A stretch of DNA of 64,000 nucleotides. It comes from Brachypodium distachyon (Eukaryota > Streptophyta > Magnoliopsida > Poales > Poaceae). The notes beneath the pieces are model-generated. The model searched no databases, was not told the DNA's origin, and worked only from the letters and a program-made list of their open reading frames with translations. Location: assembly GCF_000005505.3 (NCBI RefSeq), contig NC_016133.3, forward strand, positions 31,923,008 through 31,987,007. Direction: 5' to 3'. The position numbers and the translations under genes are program-made. Of the stretch, positions 34,055 through 47,714 are shown piece by piece; the stretch's first letter is position 1, and every line of letters starts with the position of its first letter.

Positions 34055-36549
34055 TTCCCCATCTCAGCGAGGTTCCAATCGTCGTTGTTGGGACAAAACC
34101 TAAAAATAAATATATTTTTGGACGGAGAGAGTAGGTGGTTTGGTCTTTTATCTGGTCTCCAATTCCAATGAATTTTGCACGTGATGGCGGGTGCTTCTTG
34201 TTTTCACTTGTGGTGGCTGTAGCAGCATTTGTAGAAAATTTTGATATCTCAAAGAGGGATTTGTCATTAACAGCGACGTTCTTCTTCTTCGGCTCGGTGT
34301 ATGAAGATGGTGGCGCCGGGATATGGGGGGTATGGGGAAGATCCTTGGCCGATGTGTCACTAAGCCTTGGTCACGGTCTAGCTCACTAGCTCGAAAAACA
34401 ACGGTTTCTGAGATGGTGTTTCTCTAGAGATAGGGCTGTCTTTTTTTTATGGGGATCTAGAGATAGGACTGTCAACCGCCCTCTTCCGTTCTTCGACAAT
34501 GCTTTGGCGGTGGGGAAGATTGGTGTCGAGGCGACAGTTTGGCTTGGTGCAAGGATTTCGAGAATCAATTTTTAATTATCATTTTTTAGAGAAATTTTGT
34601 GTTAATCATCAAGACATATGTCTTTGTTGTTGTCTTTGTGTGGTTCCATGCTTCTGAGCGTTGCAACCTTATTTCTTTATGACACTTTTGTCAAGAGAAA
34701 AAAGCATAGGGGCGAAGGTGTAAGGCAGGAGATGAAGAGGCGAACTAACACTTTTTTTTTAGAAAATATGGTACTCTATTAATCATAATACATCATTACA
34801 CATAAATTTTAGATTTCATCTGGATACCGATCCAAAAACAGATGAAACAAGACACTCCATAAAACCAGCTAAGCATGTGCAACATTATAAAATTGGTTAA
34901 GGCCTCCTCAGCTTTTGAACAACTTCTAGGTCCCAGGAAGCCACCAGCGGAAAAGTAGGGAAAACTTCTTCGGGCCCTTTTTTTCCAGTTGCAGCTTCCC
35001 GTATTACAAATAAGATTGCCACCAAACCAAAATTACAATCAAGATGCCACCACACCCAAACCCTCCAAACAAAACCAAATCTTGCCCGTACCTCTACTGC
35101 ACCAGCTCCCGCTAGGGTTGGGCTCCCAACGCCAGTCGCCGCCTCCTCCCCCCATCTCCTCTCTGGTTGTCGCCGCTCCATCCCCCGTTGGCCTGACAGT
35201 CCAGTCCTCACCACTCTGTCCTGCTTCCCACCGCACCGGATCCGCCGCTGCAGCCTCCCCCACTATCCTACCAGGAGCTCTTCGTCATCTAGGAGCCCGT
35301 TGGCCATTGCTACCTCCCCCACTTGACCACTGTTTAGAATAAGCGCAAGATCTCACGGCCTGTGTGGGGCATGCAAAGTTTGCTAAGGTGAGCCTCATTC
35401 GCCGTGTCTAGCCAGGTTGTTTGGCCACGTTCGAGTCCTTTGCCAGGACAGGATGGTGCGAGTTGCGATCGTGGGATGGCAAGCGCATTAGTCGGCCCAT
35501 ATTGCATGTAACAGTGATAAGAGAATAAAAGGAAGAAACGAGAAAAGCCGGGAACGATTACACGGCGCAAACGTCTTTGTCTCCCTTTGTCTATCCGATT
35601 CATGTGAGAATGAGTGAGAGAGATAAAGTGACACTGAGAGAGCTTCGGCTAACAACCACGTCGATCCGCAACAAGGTGTTGCAAATGTAGTGGATTTTTT
35701 TGTTGGTTGCATTCTCTGAAATGATGGATATTTGGAGAAAATTGGGACATGTGTGTCTATTGATTTGCATGGTGTGGAATGAGATTTGGAATGGTGAAGT
35801 TATGGTTAAAATAGCCGTTGTTTGTGTACTGTTTTGCGTGATGTGTAAATTATAGAGAGTAAATTTTTTTGTGGGCATATTGGGCAGCAAGGAATTACCC
35901 ATTTTGATCTCCATGTCATGTGTATATCATAGATGTAAAACCGAAACATGGCAAAGTTACATGTGAAAATAGATAATAATTCCTTCCTTTACTGATAAAC
36001 GAATAGGAATCAGGTTAATAAAACCGGAACTGTTTGTTGTAGCTCACAGAGTTTTCCTTAGCACGTGTGCCAAAGAAGTGCAAGCTACTAACCTGCAATA
36101 GGATGTTTGAATGCTGTTGGGTATGCCAATTTGATATGCAAGTTCAACAAGTGTGCGAAGAGAAACTATGGCCGCAAACAATTCAAAGAAAGGTGAGAGT
36201 CACTAAAAAGAGATGACTACAATATATGGAAATCATTACCTGCAAAAAAAATGGAAATCATTGTTGAGCCAACATGCACCTAGGTTAGGAAGAGATCCCA
36301 ACACCCATACCGCTGCGGCCAGTGACAAGTGGTGGGAAAATGAGATAAAGATATTCTCGTTTTCATCTCATTTCCATTACTTGTCATTTTTACAAAATCT
36401 ATGGAATGTCAAACTGACGTGGTTCTGAGATTTTCTTTCTCTCTGTTTTTTATTTTTGCAGAGATGTGCTTTAGAAATGCTCCACTTCAAGATGAGGAGA
36501 ACATGACCACAATTTTTATAAGCATAGTGAGACTGACAAATGAGCATGT
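34055..36549. other. Intergenic, no supported gene
   Basis: Contains a Stowaway-like half end (ggacggagagagta, about 34118-34131) and a T-run at 34751-34758 followed by a possible retroposon tail in minus orientation. The C-rich frame at 34989-35342 is low-complexity and unrecognised. The rest is AT-rich. Confidence 0.4.
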
Positions 36550-36788
36550 TGTTGTGAATGAACGAGAATGAATGATTGTGTGTTTGATTCCATTGATTGA
36601 TGCTATATTTATACAAAGGAAAGAGGCGTCTGTACATTCACAAACGTCCCAAAAATTGGGTACAGGCACCCGCTCGGGAAACAACCGAGAGATTTTTCAG
36701 TTATGGGCAGTTGCTAATTAACTGCTTTATTTGCTAATTAACTAATACTTAATATCCTAATTGATCACATGCTAATTTAATCTTAACA
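36550..36788 (-). repeat. Outer Copia 3' LTR (239 bp)
   Basis: Minus strand TGTTAAGATT...TTCACAACA. Contains a TATA-like tataaatatagc (minus), about mid-LTR. Confidence 0.88.
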
Positions 36789-37229
36789 CTCCTCCTTGAT
36801 CAATTTGCTCCGTTGATATGTATATATTTGTAACATCATGGAATCTTGTAATTTCCTCCAAAAACCCTGTGGGAAAAATATTAAGGAAAGTAATACTAAT
36901 GTTGATATGTTGCGAAAACTCTTTTTAAAAACCCAATGGGAAAAATAAGGAGAAAATGGTAGAACATATATTGGTTATTGTTTCTTGATAATTCATATTG
37001 AATTATGTGAACAATAAATATGCCTTGTATATTATCTTTAAAAAACTCGGTGGAGAAAATAGAAAATATGACATATAATCTTATGTTGATATCTCATTAA
37101 AACCTTTTTATGAGAAATTAGTGAGTAAAAACTCATAATAGAAAAGAGTGCAATATGATGTCATGAACAGGTTAAATTCAGGTGAATACTCCCCTGATGT
37201 TTGCAAAATTTTAAGTTGTCGCATACAGG

Positions 37230-38977
37230 TTAAATCCCATGGACACATTTTTGAAATGTGGAGTTGGGTAAGGACTTAGTGAACAAATCTGCGAGGTTAT
37301 CACATGATTTGGTTTGCAAGACGTTTATTTCCCCACTTTGTTGTAGTTCATGAGGATAAAATAGTTTAGGTGCAATATGTTTAGTCATACTGCTTTTTAT
37401 ATAACCTGTTTGCATCTGTTTAACACAAGCAGAATTATCCTCATAGATAATTTTTGGTGATTCAATCGAACCAATACCACATGATTGTTGTATGTGGTTA
37501 ATCATTCGAGTCCTTGCAATACACTTTCACGAGATGCTTCGTATAAAGCTATTATTTCAGAATGGTTTGTGGATGTAACCACTAGTGTCTGCTTAGAAGA
37601 CTTCCATGATATGGCTATCCCACCGTGTAGGAACACGAAACCGGTCTAGGATCTGGCATTGTGGGGATCAGATAAATAGCCAACATCAGTGTAACCGATT
37701 AGTTCAGAGTCTTGGTTTTCTTTTTGGAAAAGAAATATAAACCTAAATCTTTAGTGCCTTGTAGGTAGCGAAAAACTTGCTTGACTCCCATCCAATGGCG
37801 TTTTGTTGGAATTGCACTGTGTTTTGCTAGTAAATTTACCGCAAATGCAATATCCGGCCGGGTACAATTTGTAAGGTACATTAATGTCCCAATAGCACTA
37901 AGATATGGGAACTCAGGTCCCAAAATTTCCTCTCCATCTCCTTTTGGTTTGAATGGATCTTTCTCTACGTCTAGAGATCAAACTACCATAGGGGTTTTGC
38001 ATGGATAGGATTTGTCCATGTTAAATTTCTCAAGATTTTCTAGATATATGTAGCTTGGTGAACCAATATTCCCGGCGGAAGGTGCTCAAGTTGTAAACCT
38101 AAGCAAAACTTGGTTTTACCCAAATCTTTCATTTCAAATTCCGTCATTAGATGATTACGAGCTTCATCTATATCCTGTTTGTTGCCAATGATGTTTAGAT
38201 CATCAACACATACAGAGATAATACAAAATCCTGTTTTGGATTTCTTTATGAATACGCATGGGCAGTCATCATTGTTAGCGTAACCCTTTTTAATGAGAAA
38301 CTCACTTAGTCGGTTGTACCACATTCTCCCCGATTGTTTTAAACCGTATAAAGATTTATTCAACTTTACACAATACATGTTGCGTCTTGCGTTAGTATTT
38401 GGAATTTGGATTCCATCGGGAACCTTCATGTATATGTCCGAATCTTATGACCCATAAAGATATGCGGTCACGACATCCATCAACTGCATAGATAGATGAT
38501 TTTGAACAGATAATGAGATTAAATATCGGAAAGTGATTCCACTCATAACTAGAGAATATATTTCATTTGAAATCAATGCCGGGTCTCTGTGTGAACCCTT
38601 GTGCTACTAGTCTCGCTTTGTATCTCACCACCTCATTGTTTTCATTTGTTTTCTGGACGAAAGCCCATTATTGAGCTGGGTTGTGGATGTTGGTTATCCA
38701 CCAGGTGTATATTACCCAATTGATCTCGGTCAATCATAAGTTGACTCAAAGTTGTTGTTGTAGAAGGAGGTTCAGAAGGTTTTCTTTGGTTGTTCCTTTT
38801 GTTGCTTGCTGGAAGCTAGGTCCTTTTTAGTTGTCGTGCTTCTCCCCCTCTTCCTTTGAACAGTAGGTACAGGAGGTGAGTATTTTTATAGGTACCTCTA
38901 CTCTTTCGGACACGTTCTTTGCAGGATTATAGGATTTAGTTACACCTTTGTAATCAACAAATGCGTGTGGTAAATTG
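37230..38977 (-). pseudogene. Outer Copia RT and RNase H (3' half of pol)
   Basis: From 38977 down the minus strand reads LPHAFVDYKGVTKS, continuing the integrase frame interrupted at 49016. RT pieces follow: LNKSLYGLKQSGRMWYNRL, ISVCVDDLNIIG (catalytic C-V-D-D instead of Y-V-D-D), and LSAIGTLMYLTNCTRPDIAFAVNLLA with HWMGVKQVFRYLQGTKDLGL. RNase H has IYEDNSACVKQ and DNLADLFTKSLP. Several frameshifts and stops. Confidence 0.88.
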
Positions 38978-40098
38978 TGAAAGATCGGTATGGTCGACTA
39001 GAGGGGGGGGGGTTGAATAGGCGACTAACAAATTTTACTTTTTCTTTTCACTTTTATGGGATACAAGCATCAATACATGGGTTCACTAAAATGTCTAAAT
39101 GATGAACACCGCTAGTATCATGCAATAGCCAAAGCACGAGCACAAGCAATAGATAATCAATTGAAACTTGCTTGATAGCCGAAGCACAAGATAAACAATT
39201 AAGCTTTGCGAGTAAGTAAAGGGGCAAGAATGATACCACACGGGGAGACGAAGATTTCACCGGAGTTTCACTTATTGGGGTCGGTGTACGTCTCCGTTTG
39301 GAGGAGTGCTCTACCGCAAAGTTAGAGGCTAGGGATCCCAAAATCCCAAGAGTAACAAAATCCACAAAGGAAATAAGGGGAATCAACTTTTCAATTTGGT
39401 GAAACCCTAGATCAAGATTTTCTCCTCCAATCCTCAAAGAATCAAGAGTGGGGAAGCACCAGGGAGGGAGGTTTAGGAATTTGAAGCTCTTGTATTTAGG
39501 GGAGAGAGAAATAGCTTGGTGGAGGAGAAGTCCCAAGGTAGGGGACGACTCCTATTTAAAGGGCGCCTCAAAAACTGACCGTTATGAGTAATTCGGGCAG
39601 TCGGGTGGTAGAGAGGTAGCAGAGAGGTACTACTGCCAGCGGTAGTGCCGCTCCGATACCGCCCCACTACCGCTAGAAGACAGTAGCGTTTAGATCTGAT
39701 TCCGGTACGGGGGCGGAACTACCAGCCCCTGTACTACCGGCCTGGATAGGGCCGCACTGCCGCACTGCCGCCCTGGAGACATTTAGGCACTAAACCCTGA
39801 GGCTAAGATTATGAGGTGGTCTCTCTCCCACTAAGGAAACAGCTTTATGTAGGTGCAAATATAGTAAGTAGATTTGTGTACGTGAAGTTGATTCACCCAA
39901 ACCTTTCCCATGTGGACTCCCTCTTAATAGTACGAATTTCCTACGACTCAATATAAATAAAAAGTCGTAAATCCTTCTACGCTTCTTTCCTTTTTGAGGA
40001 CAACGAACCGTCTTGTGCCATTTGATCTCACATCTGAAACACTCGAGCACACGGTTAGTCCACGAGTCATGTTGTCATTAACACCAAAACACTTAGGG
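38978..40098 (-). repeat. Inner Copia 3' LTR, with internal deletion
   Basis: Starts TGAAAGATCGGTATGG on the plus strand and ends at acacttaggg. It is about 180 bp shorter than the other LTR; at aggct (39326-39330) it lacks the equivalent of about 48060-48288. Contains GC-rich motifs such as ctaccgc. Confidence 0.88.
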
Positions 40099-40112
40099 AT
40101 CTCCCCCTTTTT
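40099..40112 (-). promoter_or_regulatory. Polypurine tract of the inner Copia
   Basis: Minus strand AAAAAGGGGGAGA directly adjoining the 3' LTR, the plus-strand priming site of retrotransposition. A second, similar tract (tctccccctttgg) occurs at 40921-40933. Confidence 0.7.
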
Positions 40113-42443
40113 GGTGTTTGATGACAACACAACGATTTGCAATAAGATATAACAATAAAGTTTAAGACAAAGGGATATAAAATATAGACGAGCTCCCCCT
40201 AGATATATGCACCCTTTCAATTTGCTTTTGGATTGCGAAGTGCACATACTCTAGGATCAATGCTCCACCTAGATTTTATAAACCAACAACTCAATTGCAA
40301 AGGATTAAGGATATTTCAATGAGAGCTTCACAAAGATATGTAAGGGATCATTCATACAAGATATAGAGCATACCTTCAAGAGGCATAACAAAAGTGAATG
40401 AACTCTACATGGACTTATCCAACAATATATAGAACAATGCTTCCATGAAGCATAATGGGTTAGATAAATCCAACAATTGAAATCATACCTTTTGGAATGA
40501 GATCTTGTATGATATATAAGGGCAAAAAATGGACAACATCTCCACACAAGATTAGTAAGACATGAGATAGATATAAAGCACATATGATATATAGCAAGTC
40601 ATAATAGGCACAAAGCACATCACAAAGTGAACATTAAGCACACGACAAGCTATTACATATCAAGCATATAAAGAACATGTCTTACACAAAATGTATCAAA
40701 GCATAAGGACCTAAAAAGGTCACCATTAGTTCAAAGCAATGACACAAATGGCATAAATAAATGTATCAATCAAACCACACACAAATAAAGTTCACAAGCA
40801 CCATCAAATGAAATGTATAAAGAACCAAACTTGTGACTTAAAAACCCTTGCAAATCCCTGCAAGTCTAGCAATCTAAACCTCACAACTTTTCGCTAATCT
40901 CTCCTAGACTTATCGAAACATCTCCCCCTTTGGCATCAAGACACCAAAAAGGAAAGAACGTCCCTAAAAGGAGATCAACCGGAGGCTACGGAGGCTTCAT
41001 CTTCTTCTTTGTCTTGGGGGTCATCTTCTTCATATTGGGTTGGAGGTTGACGTGGAAAACTTCATCTTCATCTCAAACTCCATGAATTGATTTCCATTCT
41101 TCAAGGGTGACAAATTTGATTTGCTTCCACCAGCATCATCCATATTTATTGCTCTCAACATCTTCTTTTCATTGAAATGGATGATCTTTGCATTCTTGCT
41201 GGAAACAAAACACTTTCTTCATCTTCCTTTCTATCTTGCCAAACACACTCTCATTCTTGCTTGGGGATCTATGTGGCATCTCAAGAACAATATCATCACA
41301 ATGACCGAAGTCACCTTCAAAACTAAATCTTGACTCGGCATGCTTCTTTATTTCTAAAGATCTCTCTTTTCATGGTCACTTTCTTTCCATAGCTTTGCTT
41401 GAGCTAGCACCTGTGAAAGATCTATAGATACGAGGGAATAGATAAGCACACAAACTCCCGGAAACAAAGCTACTCCAAGACTAGATTCTACCAATAGACA
41501 TGGCACATTGCTCACAAAAACACCTAGGGCATCAACCCTAGAGAAAATGAGAAAATTACCCGTCTTCATAATAGAGGAGATGAAGGGAAACGGTTCCCGT
41601 GGAATAGATGTTTGGGAGGAACGGATAACCGGTGGATCCAAGCATTAGCTTGGGGAGTTCGCCACAGAAGGGAGTGGAGGGATCATATGGTTGGGGGCAC
41701 CGATGGAGAAGGAAGAAAACTCCCACTCGACCAGCCCCAGCCCATTCATTCTTTAGAAATCCACTGTCGGTGGTTGTACCGCCCTGTGAAGGGTGGTTGT
41801 ACCATCGTCCGGTAGTACCGCCCTGGGAGGAGCGGTAGTACCGCCTTGGAATGGCGGAACCTACAAGTTTCAAAACGTGGAACTTGTGCTTTGAGAATAG
41901 ATGGTTTCAAGGTAAGATTAAAAACTTAGGATAAGATGCACACAAAGTATATAATATGGCAATACACACTCAATTTGCAAGTAGCAAATTAAAACCAATC
42001 ATGAGTGTTTTTTCATAGATAATCATACAATGACATATTGTCTAGATATGCAATGAATTCCAAATAAGAACCAACTCCTCAGATGAGGAGGTGGTGGCCT
42101 TAGCCACCATGTTTGAGCAAATATGATCTTGACACTTCGAAGATAAAATCTTGGGCTTAAGAATCAAAACTCACAATTAAGCACAAAGTAAATAAAACAA
42201 ATTATGCATAGTAGAAGTAGCATTTGCCCATGAATAGAGCTATGCTCCCCCTACATTCATGCCTACACCAAAACAAGATAAATGTCAACCGTGGGTAGGT
42301 GTGCAAGTTCATCATACCACATTACTTGAATCTTATGATATTTAGCTCACACCTCAATTCACATAAACTTGCTTCATCAAGTAGCTTCATGAAAATATCC
42401 GCTAGTTGCTTGCCGGTGGCTACAAATGAGAGCTCAATATATA
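40113..42443. other. Long non-coding 3' region of the inner Copia
   Basis: About 2.3 kb between the end of RNase H and the 3' LTR without a usable frame in element sense. It holds the second polypurine-like tract and, near 41760-41850, repeats of ggtagtaccgcc-type units also found in the LTRs. Confidence 0.6.
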
Positions 42444-44942
42444 TCACCACGTTCCACGTGCACTCAAATGAATATGACGACGAATCTCAATATGCTTAAT
42501 CTTGCTATGTTGCATAGGGTAATGGATAATCTTGATAGTACTCTCATTGTCACACAAAAGAGGCACACTTTCACAAGTGATTCCAAAGTCCAATAAGGTT
42601 TGCCTCATCCATAACAATTGTGCACAACAACTTGCGGCTGCGACGTACTCGGCTTCTATGGTAGATAGAGACACACAATTTTGCTTCCTAGAAGTCAACA
42701 CACCAAAGACCTACCAATAAATTGGCAAGCCCCGGATGTGGACTTCATATCCATTTTGTCTCCCGCGCAATCCAAATCCGAATATACAATAAAATTGAAC
42801 TTGAACCTTTAGGATATCATTATCCAAAGTTTGAGGTATGAACCAAGTATCAAAAGATTCTTTTGACCGCCACTAAATAAGTGACAATCTCTTGGTGCGT
42901 ATTGACATCTTGCACAAACACCCACACTCAACATAATATCCGATCTAGATGCACAAAGGTAGATTAAAGATCCAATCATAAAACAATATACCTTTTGATC
43001 CACATATTACCATTGGGATCGAGAACAAGAGAACTTGATTTTGGCATTGGAGTCCTTGCACACTAGGCATCATCCATCTTGAATCTCTTGAGCATGTCTT
43101 GAGTATATTTAGCTTGATTAATGAAAATCCGTCCTCTCAATTGTTTGATTTGAATCCAAGGAAGAACTCCAATTCACTCATCATAGACATCTCAAACTTA
43201 TCGGTCATTAGCTTAGAAAATCATCACTCAAAGCATTGTTAGAATAATCAAATATATATAATGTCATCAACATATAGTTGGCATATAAACAATTCACCAC
43301 CAAATCTATTAGTAGAAAGAGTGGAATCAATTAGCCCAATTTCAAACCCACAATCCACTAACAACTCTCAAAGGTGCTCATACCACGCATGTGGAGCTTT
43401 CATATGTCAATAGAGCGCCTTATCAAGTTTATTGATGTGGTTAGGAAATTTAGAATTCTCAAATACCGGTAGTACTTTGACATACACCAAATCATTTAGT
43501 GGACTATAGAGAAATGCACTTTTAATATGATGCATATGCAAAGTAATATTATGATGTGATGCATATGCAAGCAAGATATGAATAGATTCAGGGCGAGCAA
43601 CGGGAGCGAAAGTTTCACCGTTCAATACCCTCGACTTGGGAGAAATCTTGAGCCACCAATCTTGCCTTGTTCCTTGTCACTTGCCCAAGGACATCTTGCT
43701 TGTTCTTAAATATCCATTTGGTCCACATGACATTCTTGCAATTAACATTTGACTTCTCAACCAATGACCACACTAGTTGCGCTTTTAGTTGTTCAATTCT
43801 TCATCCATGGCATTAAGCCAATCCGGATCTTCAAGTGCTTCATGTACCTTTTGAGGCATAACACAATAGACAAAAGCATGATGTTCACAAAAGTTAGCTA
43901 ATTGTATATAAATTGTTACCCCTTTTCTCACACTTCCTAGGACCTTGTACAAGGTGTGTTCTTGTTGTTGAAGACGTGAGGCGATCCCCATAGCACGACG
44001 ATCAAGAGCTTCCTGAGATGTATCTTGAGGCTCAATGGAATCTTGATCATCTTGAGGATCTTGATCTTGGGCATCATTTGGTGATGAATCACCATCTTCT
44101 TGCGTTTGGTCTTGCCCTTGATCAACTTGGCCACCAACATGAGGGACTTGTGCATGTTCTTGGTTTGCTTGTGGATCTTATGTAGGTGAGAGCTGCACTT
44201 GAATAGAGCATTGTTCTTTTCCTTCTTCCACACGGGGTTCCTCAATGGGCATGATTTGACTTATGCCCATTCTTCGTATGGCTTGGGGAGGAATTTCAAC
44301 ATCTACAATCCAAAGATCAACTTGCCCCACATGGGAGCCATTATTCTCATCAAACTCCATGCTACAAGATTCTTCAACAATTCCAATGGATTTGTTGTTC
44401 ACTCTATAAGCATGGGGGTTAGAAGCAAAACCAAACAAATATGCCCTCATAAGTTTTATGTACAAATTTAGCTAAACGAACACTTTTCTTGAGAACGAAA
44501 CACTTATAACCGAATACCCGAAAGTACTTAAGATTGACCTTGTGTCCTGCTAGAATTTTATAAGGAGTCTTGTTTAAGAGCTTGTGGAGATAGAGATGAT
44601 TGGTTACATGGCATGCGGTGTTAATTGCTTTGGCCCAAAAGTTGAGTGGAGAGTTAAACTCCTCCAACAATGTCCTTGCCGCATCCATACAAGTCATATT
44701 CTTTCTCTCCACTACACCATTTTGTTGAGGGGTATATCCAGCGGAATATTGACATTTGATACCTCAATACTCAAAAATTCATTCAAGGTGTAGTTCTTGA
44801 ACTCGGTGCCATTGTTGCTTCTAATAGCCAAAATTTTTGAATCATATTGGCGTTGGGCTTCATTGGAAAAGTCAATGAAAGTTTGTTGGGTCTCACTCTT
44901 GACTTCAAGAATATACCCATGTGTACCTATAATAGTCATCAA
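42444..44942 (-). pseudogene. Inner Copia pol: integrase, RT and RNase H
   Basis: Integrase core at 44942-44419 shows IRSNNGTEFKN (the usual D-N-G has become N-N-G), then a stop or shift near 44712, and VERKNMTCMDAARTLL. RT begins at 43625 (ETFAPVARPESIHILLAYA) and holds the catalytic YVDDIIY near 43265-43285. RNase H (42701-42444) has CVSLSTIEAEYVAAASCCAQLLWMRQ and KIKHIEIRRHI. Many frameshifts. Confidence 0.88.
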
Positions 44943-45592
44943 TAAGAACCAAACAATATTTCATACCAAGACTACCATTAGTTGGAGGACCGAAGAGATC
45001 CAAGTGAAGGAGCTCCAAGGGCCTCTTGGAAGTGATAAAGTTCTTGTCAGGATGCCTCTCTTCTCATGTAATTTACCTTCAATGCAAGCACACTACAAGC
45101 ACAATCTTTGGCAAAATTCACATTGGTTAGTTCAAGCACATGTTCCCCTTTTAGAAAACTTTAAAAAGATCTCATATTGACATAGGTTAAATGACAATGA
45201 CAAAGCCATCCCATATCAAATTTAGCCATTGGACATGTTTTGGTTTAATAGGGTTTCCTAGAGAAATCTACCACATAAAACCATTTTCCACATATCCAAC
45301 ATAGGCTACTTTAAGAGTCTTACTTCATAAAAGGATCACATGGTGTAAACCAAATAAAGATGAAAAGCTGATAAGTGCTCATTGACAAATGGAAAGTAAA
45401 TTGAATGAAGGAGTCTCAACAAGGATATCATTCTCAATGGAGGATCCAAAGATGTTATCACCTTGCCAAGACTCAATACCTTTTAATTCGAAGAGTCCCC
45501 AAATATAACTTGGTTGTAGCTAGATGAGTAAGGTTTAAACTCAACAACCAAATCCTTGCATGCTTCCGGTCATATGATTTGTAGCACCGCTA

Positions 45593-47664
45593 CTAATTAT
45601 CCATGACACACCACCGGAAGCAAACACCTACAAGATCAAGTCTTGGTCTTGGGAACCCATTTTTCAACGGATCCCCTTTTGTTAGCAACAAGGGTGTTAG
45701 GAACCCAAATAGACCATTCAACATATTCATAAGGAGAACAAACAAACTTGTCATAAACATGCCCATCATTAGCATGACAAAGAACATATGAGGGATTAAA
45801 ATCACCGGCACTATTATCATAAGTGGCCTTGCCACTCTTCTTGTTTTTAGCCTTCTCCTTAGCCAACTTTCTTTCCTTCACAAAAGAAACGTTAGTTTGG
45901 GGAGTAGGCTTGGTCTTCTTCTTGTTGTTGTTGCATTTGGACTTAGGCACATACCCAAGCCCTTCCTTTCCAATAGATTCCTTTTGATTGCTCAAAAGGT
46001 CATTTAAGTTCTTCTCCCCTTGGATGCAAGTGGCTAGACCCTTTTCAATTTGGGCCTTCAACCTAATGTTCTCCTCCACAAGATATACATGCTCACAACA
46101 AGGGTTAGTTGAAGCAACATTAACACTAGGAGGACTATTAGAACCCATTTCTTCCACAAGAGAACATTGAAGATGATCACGAGACTCTTTGAGTGTCTTA
46201 AGCTCACTCTTCAAGGATTTGTGGTCTTTTTCAAGTTGCTCAAATTCCCCTAGGAGTCTAGCACGGCCATCCTCAATATTTGCAATATTAGCCAAATATT
46301 CATCCGCAAGCGACATAGCATGTTTATAAGAACTTTTAACCTTAGAAAGTTCTAAAGTAAGAGATTCCTCAGTAGCTTCCCTGTTTGCTTGCTCTTCTTT
46401 CAAAGCTTGAGAGAGCTCCGCGATCTCATTCGCGACTTCACGTTCAAAACCTTCATTCTCAATGATGACTCTTCTTTCTCTTCAAGAAGGGCATTGGCTT
46501 AACCTAATTGTCCCAAGAGGACTTCAAAATACCTCTTGGTCTCTCCCTTTATGCTAGCCATGAACTTATCAAAGCCATTTACCTCAACCTTGGCCACATC
46601 TTGTTTTTCCACACAATTCATCAAAGATACACTTGGTTGCATGATTATTTTATTGGAAAAAGTTACGATGTTACCTTTGGCCATGAGGCACTTGTTGGTG
46701 AAGCTCTTGTTTTCATTGGGGGAGTCGAATAGGGAGATTGAAGGTGAGGAGGAGGTGGAAATGGCAACAAGGGCCACTCCCACTACCTCGTCATCTTGCC
46801 CTTCTTCAACATCTCCCATCAAGTATTTTTCTTGATCCACCGACATACTTTGTGGCTTTAATCTTGTAATATACTTTGAATTACTTGGCTTGAAGTTCTT
46901 CTTGTTGTCCCAAGATGTTCTTGAAGCTAGAGCCATGTGTTCATTATAAACTATTGTATTGCTTCGGGACAACTCTCCTCTTCCTCTCTCTCTTCTTCCT
47001 CTTCTTCTGGATGTGACACCTTGGCCTTCAAAGCAAGGTTTGTGACAAGATAATTCCAAGCTTCTTTGGCGGTGATGCACGAATGGATATGAGGAAGATT
47101 CTCCACTTGAAGAGACTTTTCAATAATATGCAATGCACTTGCATTGAGTAGAAAATCAATATACTCTCTTGAAGTAAAGTGTCCTTGATCATGTGTCTTG
47201 TACCCATCCTCAATGATTCTCCATAATTCAATTGAAGTTCTACAAATATAAGATCTCATACAAAATAACCAATTAGAAAAGTTAGATGCATTTAGATTTG
47301 GTGGAGGGCCTTGAGGGATAACATGAGGCATATAATGTTGAGATGAGGAAACCTCACAATATGACCCCAAACCCCCTATTCCTTGGGAATGGTTTGCTCT
47401 CACATCACTAGCATTAGCCTTAGCTTTTATTGCTTTGGCATCCACACCCGGTTTCTCCATTTCCTCGACGGGTGAGGATTTGGGCAACTCGGGGTTGGTA
47501 TAAGATGTAGTGGGAGCATTGGCTTTTAGGCTCTTGGCCACTACGGATTTAACCTCAATGAGTATGGATGGATTAAGATATCTCAAAAGTTTAATCAACA
47601 CGTCCATACTCACTTTGGTGCCCATAGTAGCTTTGTTTCCAACCACCTCACTCACGTCGGCCAT
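45593..47664 (-). pseudogene. Inner Copia gag, three frames
   Basis: The N-terminal part (47664-46951) starts MADVSEVVG and contains NASNFSNWLFCMRSYI, LWRIIEDG, and TAKEAWNYLVT, a UBN2/DUF4219-type gag. The middle (47080-46499) has KYLMGDVEEGQDDEV and Ser-rich parts. The last (46403-45636) is a long coiled coil rich in Glu, Leu and Lys, then a Lys-rich tail. The primer-binding site lies 35 bp upstream. Confidence 0.82.
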
Positions 47665-47701
47665 ACTCTTAAGACGGTCAAGCCCTATTTAAGAGACGAG
47701 G

Positions 47702-47712
47702 CTCTGATACCA
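47702..47712 (-). promoter_or_regulatory. Primer-binding site of the inner Copia
   Basis: Minus strand TGGTATCAGAG(CC), the standard plant initiator-Met-tRNA complement, two bases after the LTR. Confidence 0.85.
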
Positions 47713-47714
47713 AT

